A DNA stretch of 64,000 nucleotides, from positions 242,781-306,780 of the forward strand of contig NZ_HG003686.1 of NCBI RefSeq assembly GCF_000312365.2, given 5' to 3'. Numbering within the stretch: the first letter of the stretch is position 1; the number at the start of each line of letters is the position of its first letter. The stretch comes from Anaerococcus provencensis. Lineage in GTDB: Bacteria; Bacillota; Clostridia; Tissierellales; Peptoniphilaceae. Both the position numbers and the translations under genes were made by a program. The notes under the pieces are model-generated. The model searched no databases, was not told the origin of the DNA, and saw only the letters and a list, made by a program, of their open reading frames with translations. Positions 25,402 through 32,442 of this stretch are shown here, one piece after another.

Positions 25402-26138
25402 TGAAATTAATTGGTTTATGCTCAGTCACATTCAGAGATAAAAGTGTAGATGAAATTGTAGACATAGCTATTGAAAATGGTCTAAACTTCATCGAATGGG
25501 GAGCTGATATTCACTTACCTCCTGGAGATTTTGAGAAGGCAGAAAGAATAAAAAATATATGTCAAAAAAACAATATCTTTTATTCTTATGGGTCATATTT
25601 TAAATATAAAGAAGATGATGACATAAATTTAGTCTTAGAAACCGCAGAAGTTTTAGGTGCTAAGGATGTCAGGATTTGGGCTAAAAGAATTAGTTCAAAA
25701 GAAATATCAGCTTTGGATTATGAGAAATTTATTAGGGTAAGCAAAGAAATCTGCGATAAAGCCAAGAACAAAAATATTAATATAAATTTTGAAAATCATA
25801 GAAAAACTCTTACGGATACTACTAAATCAGCTAAAAAGTTATTAACCGATATAGATAAAGATAATCTATATATGTATTGGCAGCCCCAGGCAGGAAATGA
25901 TACAAGTGAAAGACTCGAAGCTATAGATATATTAAAGGATAAAATCTCAAATGTCCATGTATTTAATTGGGATGATGAATTTAATAGATATCCTCTAAAA
26001 GATGCAAGAGATGAGTGGAAGAGTTATGTGGATAAACTTGGAGACGATAGAGCTTATTTATTGGAATTCGTTGAAGGTGATAGTATTGAACAGTTTAGAG
26101 AAGATGCTAAAGTATTAAAAGAAATAATAGGAGGTTAA
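25401..26138 (+). CDS. Sugar phosphate isomerase/epimerase-like TIM-barrel protein
   Basis: The 245-residue protein matches the xylose-isomerase-like/AP endonuclease 2 superfamily. It has an N-terminal Phe-Ile-Glu-Trp-Gly strand, Asn-Phe-Glu-Asn-His in the middle, Tyr-Trp-Gln-Pro and Asn-Val-His-Val-Phe-Asn-Trp near the metal site, and Leu-Leu-Glu-Phe-Val-Glu at the end. Such proteins bind a divalent metal and isomerise, epimerise or cleave sugars and keto-sugars. It overlaps the dehydrogenase gene by one base. In this operon it is the natural candidate for isomerising a keto-uronate. The exact reaction is not known. Confidence 0.85.
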   Translation: MKLIGLCSVTFRDKSVDEIVDIAIENGLNFIEWGADIHLPPGDFEKAERIKNICQKNNIFYSYGSYFKYKEDDDINLVLETAEVLGAKDVRIWAKRISSKEISALDYEKFIRVSKEICDKAKNKNININFENHRKTLTDTTKSAKKLLTDIDKDNLYMYWQPQAGNDTSERLEAIDILKDKISNVHVFNWDDEFNRYPLKDARDEWKSYVDKLGDDRAYLLEFVEGDSIEQFREDAKVLKEIIGG

Positions 26139-26139
26139 T

Positions 26140-26628
26140 ATGGGAGCAGAAATTTTATTATTTAGAATAGACGAGAGATTACTTCATGGACAAGGACAAA
26201 TTTGGATAAGACACTGCGGAGCCAATTCAGTGATATGCGTAAATGATAAAGCAGCAAATGATCCAGTTCAACAAAATTTGATGAAGGCTATGATCGATAA
26301 GTCTATTGCAGTTAGTTTTTATGGTGTTGATAAATTTATTAGTATATTTGATAAAGCAAGTCCTAGACAAAAGTTCTTTATTGTTGTAGGTAATACTCAA
26401 GATGCAATGAAAATTATTAAATCAGGGATACCAATAAAAGAAGTTAACATTGGAAATATTCACGATGGTGAAGGCAAGGAAAGAATCACTAGAGCTATTT
26501 ATTTAAGCGAAAGTGATAAAGATAACTTAAGAAAAATGAGAGATGATTACAATATTTCGTTTAATACAAGATCCACACCATCAGGCTCTGACGGATCTAA
26601 AGAAGTAGATATAAATGATTATTTATAG
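26140..26628 (+). CDS. PTS IIB component, mannose/sorbose/N-acetylgalactosamine family
   Basis: A 162-residue cytoplasmic IIB. His16 in Asp-Glu-Arg-Leu-Leu-His-Gly-Gln is the phosphorylated residue, a hallmark of mannose-type IIB domains. It takes phosphate from IIA (30190) and gives it to the sugar bound by IIC/IID. AGGAGG lies seven bases before the ATG; the gene starts two bases after the preceding stop. Confidence 0.95.
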   Translation: MGAEILLFRIDERLLHGQGQIWIRHCGANSVICVNDKAANDPVQQNLMKAMIDKSIAVSFYGVDKFISIFDKASPRQKFFIVVGNTQDAMKIIKSGIPIKEVNIGNIHDGEGKERITRAIYLSESDKDNLRKMRDDYNISFNTRSTPSGSDGSKEVDINDYL

Positions 26629-26640
26629 TAGGAGTAAAAC

Positions 26641-27432
26641 ATGGAAATTACATTAGTACAAGCATTATTAATTGCATTATGGACTGGTTTAGCATTAGCA
26701 GGTTCCTTACTCGGAATTTATAGTAACAGATCACTTGTCCTTTCTTTTGGGATAGGATTAATTTTAGGTGATGTACCTAAAGCATTAACAGTAGGAGCAA
26801 TAGGTGAACTAGCATTTATGGGATTTGGTGTATCACCAGGTGGAACAATACCACCATCTCCTCTAGGACCAGGAATCTTTGGGGCGCTCCTTGCTATTAC
26901 TAATCCAAGTATAGATGGACAAACAGCATTTTCTCTATCTATACCATTTGCAATTGCAATACAATTTGCAATTACAGCAATAAATACATTAATGAGCTTT
27001 TCACCATCTTTAGCTAAAAAAGCAATAGTAGAAGATAATGATAAAAAATTTACATTATATGCTAATCTATCGTTCTTATTACAACTATTAATTGGAGCAA
27101 TAATTGGTTTTGTAGCAGCTATATCAACCTCATCAATCAATCAAATGGTAAATATGATTCCAGAGTTTATAACAAATGGTCTTTCAATGGCTGGAGCAAT
27201 GATACCAGCAGTTGGTTTTGCTATGATTTTATCTAATATGATAAGAAAAGAGAATGTAGCTTTTGTACTACTAGGTTATATACTAGCTGCATATCTTGAA
27301 ATGCCATTGATGGGAGTTGCGGCATTTGCAACATTTTTCGCGATTTATGAGTATCAAAGAAAATCTGATAAAAAAGCTTTAGAAGTAGCAGAAGAAAGTG
27401 ATGAAAGGATGGAGTTTACAGATGGAATCTAA
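26641..27432 (+). CDS. PTS IIC component, mannose family
   Basis: The 263-residue membrane protein has the Gly/Pro-rich loop Gly-Val-Ser-Pro-Gly-Gly-Thr-Ile-Pro-Pro-Ser-Pro-Leu-Gly-Pro typical of AgaW/ManY-type IIC. About seven to eight hydrophobic segments are visible. With IID it forms the sugar channel. The last 11 bases overlap the IID gene. Confidence 0.95.
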   Translation: MEITLVQALLIALWTGLALAGSLLGIYSNRSLVLSFGIGLILGDVPKALTVGAIGELAFMGFGVSPGGTIPPSPLGPGIFGALLAITNPSIDGQTAFSLSIPFAIAIQFAITAINTLMSFSPSLAKKAIVEDNDKKFTLYANLSFLLQLLIGAIIGFVAAISTSSINQMVNMIPEFITNGLSMAGAMIPAVGFAMILSNMIRKENVAFVLLGYILAAYLEMPLMGVAAFATFFAIYEYQRKSDKKALEVAEESDERMEFTDGI

Positions 27433-28261
27433 TCAAAATAAGAAAAAATTAACAAGTTCAGACTATACAAGAGCTTCTCTTAGAGCGTATATTTTGCAAA
27501 ATGGATTTAACTACTCAAATTATCAAGGTACAGGTTATGCAAATGTATTGAGACCAGCGCTAAAAAAGATTCATGCTAACGATAAGGAAGCATATAAAAA
27601 ATCAATGTTGTCAAACCTTGAGTTTTATAACACAAATCCTCAGCTAGTTCCATTTGTATCAAGTGTACAATTAGCCATGGAAGAGGGAGGAGTAGAGCAA
27701 GATCAAATACAAGATATGAAGATGGCCTTGATGGGGCCTTTGGCAGGTATAGGAGATTCAATATCTCAATTTCTATTAGCTCCTTTACTATCGACAATAT
27801 TTGCTTCAATGGCTGCAGCAGGAAATAATTTAGCGCCAGTATTTTTCTTTATTACTATTAATGTAATTCTTCTTGTTCTTAAACTTAGCATGGGAAAGGC
27901 AGGTTACAAGGTAGGAGTATCTGTAGTAAGTGATTTCTCTGAAAAAATGGAAAAAATAACTAGCGCAGCAAGTATTGTAGGTGTTGCAGTAATTTCAGCA
28001 CTTGTTACACAATTTGTTAAAATAAGCATACCTATTACCTATGTAAAAGAGATAGGTGAGCAAACACAAAATGTTGCTATTCAGTCAATGATTGATGGGA
28101 TGGCACCAAAACTTTTGCCAGTATTATGGACTGGCTTTGTATACTGGTTAGTTAAGAAAAAAGGCTGGACAACTTACAAAGTAATCATCCTAACTGTAAT
28201 AGTAGCAATTATTGGATCAACATTAGGATTGATTTCTCCTAAGGCTCCGGTAATCGAATAA
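27422..28261 (+). CDS. PTS IID component, mannose family
   Basis: A 279-residue IID. Signs are the N-terminal Ser-Leu-Arg-Ala-Tyr-Ile-Leu-Gln segment, Met-Gly-Pro-Leu-Ala-Gly-Ile-Gly-Asp-Ser in the middle and a C-terminal membrane anchor. I start it at ATG 27422, seven bases after GGAG; eight further in-frame codons upstream lie inside IIC and have no ribosome site. It forms the membrane complex with IIC, and IIA and IIB dock on it. Confidence 0.95.
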   Translation: MESNQNKKKLTSSDYTRASLRAYILQNGFNYSNYQGTGYANVLRPALKKIHANDKEAYKKSMLSNLEFYNTNPQLVPFVSSVQLAMEEGGVEQDQIQDMKMALMGPLAGIGDSISQFLLAPLLSTIFASMAAAGNNLAPVFFFITINVILLVLKLSMGKAGYKVGVSVVSDFSEKMEKITSAASIVGVAVISALVTQFVKISIPITYVKEIGEQTQNVAIQSMIDGMAPKLLPVLWTGFVYWLVKKKGWTTYKVIILTVIVAIIGSTLGLISPKAPVIE

Positions 28262-28262
28262 T

Positions 28263-28535
28263 ATGACTAAAAAAGATTGGTTTATAATTTTAGTGATGTA
28301 TTTTAGCTTTTGGATTTATTTAGCAATTGATAAATACGAGGCTAGAAAAAGATTAGAAGAATCGATAAAAATTGATGAAAAATCCATAGATGTATCCTGT
28401 GGAGATAAGATAATTACAGTTGCTGGTATTTACGGTCATGTTTCTGAAATTCAAGGAGAAACTGTCATAATAAAATTAGAAGATGGAAATGCTATGAAAA
28501 TAAGTAAAAATTCTATATTGAGCAAGGTAATATAA
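28263..28535 (+). CDS. YajC-like small membrane protein in the PTS operon
   Basis: A 90-residue protein with one N-terminal membrane helix (about residues 5-24) followed by the YajC-type soluble part: Val-Ser-Cys-Gly-Asp-Lys-Ile-Ile-Thr-Val-Ala-Gly-Ile-Tyr-Gly, then Val-Ile-Ile-Lys-Leu-Glu-Asp-Gly. In streptococcal glycosaminoglycan loci a yajC-like gene also lies between the PTS genes and a heparinase II/III gene. It is therefore more likely a PTS accessory than the Sec accessory YajC itself. The role is unproven. The ATG is one base past the IID stop. Confidence 0.85.
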   Translation: MTKKDWFIILVMYFSFWIYLAIDKYEARKRLEESIKIDEKSIDVSCGDKIITVAGIYGHVSEIQGETVIIKLEDGNAMKISKNSILSKVI

Positions 28536-30181
28536 TGGATGATTTATACAAGGCTAAATTAATATTAAATGATATATTTGTATTCGATGAAGATGGAGAT
28601 ATGGAAAAATGTAAGCTAGAGGTAAAAAATCATCCTCTAGTTTGGGATTTTTCTCCAAATGGAGATGATGAGTGGACTTATATGCTAAATCGATTTTCTT
28701 ACCTAGATCTTTTAGATAGGGCATATAGGGAAACCAAGAATGAGGCATATATAAACAAGGGATTATATCTTATAAATGATTGGATAGATAATGTCGAACT
28801 CAAACCATCTAAAATGACAAGAACACTAGATACTGGAATGAGGATATATCATTTTATAAATTTTGTTTCCAATAGAAAAATAGATGACGAAATATTTATG
28901 AAGAAACTCCGAAAAAGTTTGGTGGAACAAATTTATTTTTTGGAAAATAATTATATTGAAAAATATTATTTGAGTAATTGGGGCTTAGTACAAGTTATCG
29001 CCATAGCAGTAGCTGGAATTTATTTTAACAATAAAGAAATGTATGATAAGTCAATAGAAAAATTAAAAGATATGCTTGCCATCCAATACATTGATGATTC
29101 TTCTATTCATTGGGAAAAATGCATAGGATATCATAATTTCATGTTGTTATGGTTATTGAGATTAAGTGATTTTGAAAAGAGCCATGGATATAAAATAAGT
29201 TTTAAAGAGAACATTAAAAGTATTGCAAAAACAACAAAGCTAACTAGTGATTTATCGTACAAGCAAATAAATAATGGAGATTCAGATCTTACTGATATAA
29301 GATTTTTAATTAGGAGATATGAGGAAATATTTGAAGAAAAAATAGTTTGTGAAAAATATAAACTTTTTGAAAACTACGGACTATATGTAGAAAAAAACAG
29401 CAATTCATATTTATCATGCTATAATCAGTCTATGAGCTCAAATCATACTCATGCTGACTTTACTCATTTTAATTATCAGAATAAAAAATTAAAAATATTG
29501 GATGGTGGAAGATACACCTACAAGGAAGGTAAGGATAGAAAATACTTTAAACTATTTTCTCACAACAACTTAGTTATTGATGGCATTTCATCGATGGGAT
29601 ATGTTTCCTCTTGGCAAACAAATTATTACCCTATTATCAACCCAATATATGTGAAAAAAGATAAGAATACATTTGTAGAAATGAGCTACTTTGATGATAA
29701 TAGGAATATTTTTGTAAAGAGAAGAATATTCTATTTAAAAGAGGGTGACTTAATTGTTTTTGATCAGGTAAAGTGTAGTGGAAATCATGAAGTTAAAATG
29801 GAATTGTTGGCTGAAGGTATTAATAGAAAAAATTTCTTGACTAATAAGCAATACATGTTGGAAGATGGTGGATATTTTTCTCCAGAATATAATAAATTAG
29901 ATAGTTGCCTAAAGGTAAAGATTTCCGAGAATTTTACTGATACTTATACTCAATGTATGGTATTTGGAAACGTTGAAGATTACGAATTTGTGAAGGTAAA
30001 AAGAAATAAAGAATATTTAAGTGATAAACAAGCTTTAGCTATTAGGAATAAAAATGAAATAATTGTAAATGTTTTTGAAGAGATTACTGATTCTCCAAGA
30101 GTATTCAATGTAGAGGGAATCAAATTTCATGCTAGAGCAATTGTTTTAAATGGACAGCAAGATTTAGATATATATAGATAG
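28535..30181 (+). CDS. Heparinase II/III-family polysaccharide lyase (548 aa, cytoplasmic)
   Basis: An N-terminal alpha/alpha toroid (about residues 1-280, many Trp/Tyr/His) is followed by the heparinase II/III beta-sandwich. The transition carries Ser-Asn-His-Thr-His-Ala-Asp (about 300-306), matching the conserved His-x-His-x-Asp-type block of the family, then Asp-Gly-Gly-Arg-Tyr-Thr-Tyr. It cleaves uronic-acid-containing glycans by beta-elimination, leaving a 4,5-unsaturated uronate. There is no signal peptide, so it acts on imported oligosaccharide inside the cell. The start overlaps the YajC-like gene by one base. The substrate (glycosaminoglycan, alginate-like or other) cannot be read from sequence. 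Confidence 0.88.
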   Translation: MDDLYKAKLILNDIFVFDEDGDMEKCKLEVKNHPLVWDFSPNGDDEWTYMLNRFSYLDLLDRAYRETKNEAYINKGLYLINDWIDNVELKPSKMTRTLDTGMRIYHFINFVSNRKIDDEIFMKKLRKSLVEQIYFLENNYIEKYYLSNWGLVQVIAIAVAGIYFNNKEMYDKSIEKLKDMLAIQYIDDSSIHWEKCIGYHNFMLLWLLRLSDFEKSHGYKISFKENIKSIAKTTKLTSDLSYKQINNGDSDLTDIRFLIRRYEEIFEEKIVCEKYKLFENYGLYVEKNSNSYLSCYNQSMSSNHTHADFTHFNYQNKKLKILDGGRYTYKEGKDRKYFKLFSHNNLVIDGISSMGYVSSWQTNYYPIINPIYVKKDKNTFVEMSYFDDNRNIFVKRRIFYLKEGDLIVFDQVKCSGNHEVKMELLAEGINRKNFLTNKQYMLEDGGYFSPEYNKLDSCLKVKISENFTDTYTQCMVFGNVEDYEFVKVKRNKEYLSDKQALAIRNKNEIIVNVFEEITDSPRVFNVEGIKFHARAIVLNGQQDLDIYR

Positions 30182-30189
30182 GAGATTGA

Positions 30190-30612
30190 ATGATTGGGTT
30201 AATTTTAACAGGGCATGGACAGTATGCGTCTGGACTTAAAAGTGGTCTAAATTTAGTGGTTGGAGATCTTGACAATGTAAGAGCCATAGATTTTGAGGGA
30301 GACAGGGTTGATGCATATAAAGTTAAATTAAAAGAAATTATTTCAGAAATGCTGGAAAAATATGATTCATTAGCTATTGCAACAGATATTGCAGGAGGAA
30401 CTCCTTACAATACTGCAGTTACTTTAACTAATGAAGATCAAAGAGTTATGGTATTTTCAGGTCTTAACTTCCAACTAGCCTATGAACTTTCCAATTTAGA
30501 AAGTAATGTAAAATCATATGCCGATGAAGCTATCAGAGTTGCCAAGGATGGAGTTTCATATTTTGTTATGAATAATGATAACGAAGATACAAGTTTTGAG
30601 GGTGGAATTTAG
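30190..30612 (+). CDS. PTS IIA component, mannose family
   Basis: The 140-residue protein has His9 in Thr-Gly-His-Gly-Gln, the phosphorylation site taken from HPr, and Asp-Ile-Ala-Gly-Gly-Thr-Pro-Tyr-Asn, a block typical of EIIA-Man. It is the last gene of the operon, nine bases after the lyase, with AGGAGA before the ATG. A terminator follows. Confidence 0.95.
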   Translation: MIGLILTGHGQYASGLKSGLNLVVGDLDNVRAIDFEGDRVDAYKVKLKEIISEMLEKYDSLAIATDIAGGTPYNTAVTLTNEDQRVMVFSGLNFQLAYELSNLESNVKSYADEAIRVAKDGVSYFVMNNDNEDTSFEGGI

Positions 30613-30620
30613 GACAATAA

Positions 30621-30656
30621 AAAGGATGCGAATTGAAATTTTCGCATCCTTTTTTT
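30621..30656 (+). terminator. Terminator of the lyase-PTS operon; target of group II intron copy 2
   Basis: AAAGGATGCGAA pairs with TTCGCATCCTTT around eight bases, and the T run continues to 30656. The intron starts one to two bases later. Confidence 0.92.
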
Positions 30657-30657
30657 G

Positions 30658-31237
30658 GTATGACGGGCATGTTCTAATGCTAGGGTGTAAATCCCTACGG
30701 AGCGTAGTTACCGTCGAATCTAACAGCGACTTGCAAGTTTTAGATGGTGACATCTAGGAGAGAAGAACGAGTAGCGAAATCGTGGCTTGACGAACAGGAA
30801 CAGAATACAAGGCGTAACAGGTGGGCAAGCTAGCTTAAGATAGCAAAGACCCAAAAGGTAACCGTAAACCCAAGGCTTAAATTCTGCAAGTAAACGATGA
30901 AAGTATTAGGGCTTATCCCGTGAGGTCTCACTAGCGAAGCAGTAGTAACAACGAATAGTGAGAAGTCAGCAGAATCCATAGTAGCGAAGAAGTTTCTGTA
31001 ATGGAAATGGAGCGAAGGGAGGAACAATATTTATTGTAATATTTGAAAAGGATGCACTATGACTTGATGGAATACAAGAAATGACGTATTCATTTCTCAA
31101 GGTTTGGATAGAAAAAGAATAAAGTTAAATAGTTGCATCAGAAATAAATAATATAATACAAGAAAATATTGAACCGCCGTATGCCGAACGGCACGTACGG
31201 TGGTGTGAAAGGGGCTAGATCTTAGCCCCTATTCGAT
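30658..31237 (+). mobile_element. ORF-less group II intron, copy 2 (probably group IIC)
   Basis: This is a near-identical second copy of the intron at 16722-17299, in the same orientation and again directly behind a terminator T run. Its domain V (about 31172-31207) pairs cleanly: ACCGCCGT with ACGGTGGT, a bulge, and TGCC/GGCA with a GAAC loop. The domain VI-like stem and the final CGAT are kept. No intron-encoded protein is present. A few base changes and short indels separate the copies (for example GGGGTGAAAA against AGGGTGTAAA near the 5' end). After it, 31238-31496 holds nothing I recognise. Confidence 0.85.
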
Positions 31238-31496
31238 TTCCAAATACTAAGATCTTATTATTCAATTAATTATTTATAATTATGATAATTAATGAAGAAA
31301 TTACTATAATAGATATACAAATAATTTCCTTAATTCGAATATAATTGGGTAAATGCTTGTTTTATAAATAATTATTAAAAAATACGTATTAAAGTTTTTG
31401 GAATATGCTGGTATAAGATTAGAACATATAACGTTGAAAGTATGTACGACTCATAAGATAGCTTGGACGAAACTTTACCTAAATTAATGCTATGCC

Positions 31497-32267
31497 TTAA
31501 ATTGCTATCCAACCACCGTCAACTGTTAGTAATTGGCCGGTTGTGTATGAGGAGTGGTGGCTTGCGAACATTAGTAGGGCTGTGTCTAGTTCGCCTGGCT
31601 TGCCAGTTCTGCCCATTGGGTCGCTCATTGCTATAAATTGGTTGAAAGCTTCATCTTCTAATAAGTTTTCTGTCATTTCACTTGCAAAGTATGCTGGTCC
31701 TATGGCGTTTACTGTGATTCCATCTTTTGCCCATTCTACTGCTAAGGCTTTGGTCATATTTTCTACTGCACCTTTTGTGGTTGTATACATTGTTAGTGCA
31801 CCATTGGCAAGGGCTACGCTTGAGTGGATTGATCCTAAGTTGATGATTCTGCCATATCCATTCTCTTTCATATTTTTTGCTACTTCACGAGCCATATAAA
31901 ATAGTGAATTAACGTTGATATTCATCATCTTTTGCCAATCTTCATCACTTGTTTCTGTTGTTGGTGCTGATAGGCCTAGACCTGCGTTATTGACTAGGAT
32001 GTCAATTTTGCCAAAATCTTCTATTACTTTTCCGACATTTTCGCTTACTTTTTTGGAATCTGTAACATCTGTCACATAGTATTTAACTTCAACGTCAAAT
32101 TCGTTTTCTATATTTTCTGCTACTTCTTTTAATTTTTCTTCACGTCTAGCAAATAGGGCCAATTTTGCTCCTTGGCTAGCCAAAGCCTTGGCAAATTGTA
32201 CACCTAGTCCTGATGAGGCACCTGTAACTATAGCTACATCACCTGTTAAATCTAAATAATTTTTCAT
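31497..32267 (-). CDS. Short-chain dehydrogenase/reductase (gluconate 5-dehydrogenase-like)
   Basis: A 256-residue classical SDR with Thr-Gly-Ala-Ser-Ser-Gly-Leu-Gly (about residues 15-22), Asn-Asn-Ala-Gly, catalytic Ser and Tyr-Thr-Thr-Thr-Lys. The overall pattern, including Asn-Ala-Ile-Gly-Pro-Ala-Tyr-Phe-Ala-Ser-Glu-Met-Thr, resembles gluconate 5-dehydrogenases and the related keto-uronate reductases. It lies close to the lyase-PTS operon but on the other strand and beyond the intron, so a shared role is only possible. AAGGAG precedes the ATG on the minus strand. Confidence 0.88.
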   Translation of the reverse strand: MKNYLDLTGDVAIVTGASSGLGVQFAKALASQGAKLALFARREEKLKEVAENIENEFDVEVKYYVTDVTDSKKVSENVGKVIEDFGKIDILVNNAGLGLSAPTTETSDEDWQKMMNINVNSLFYMAREVAKNMKENGYGRIINLGSIHSSVALANGALTMYTTTKGAVENMTKALAVEWAKDGITVNAIGPAYFASEMTENLLEDEAFNQFIAMSDPMGRTGKPGELDTALLMFASHHSSYTTGQLLTVDGGWIAI

Positions 32268-32442
32268 TGTAACTCCTTGATAGTTATTTCTTTAACACTG
32301 TCAATTTTATTATACTACATATCTGTAGAAAACAAATAAATTAAAAAAACAAATAAATGTTTTCAATTAAAAATTATATATTAGTAGTATTCATTTTTTG
32401 GCTAAAATATGTTAAAATACAGGTAAATAAGGAGGTAAGTAT

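Noticed and set aside
30575..30757. Plus-strand frame across the operon terminator into intron copy 2
   Set aside because: It spans the end of the IIA gene, a terminator and intron RNA sequence, and has no ribosome site or protein-like composition.
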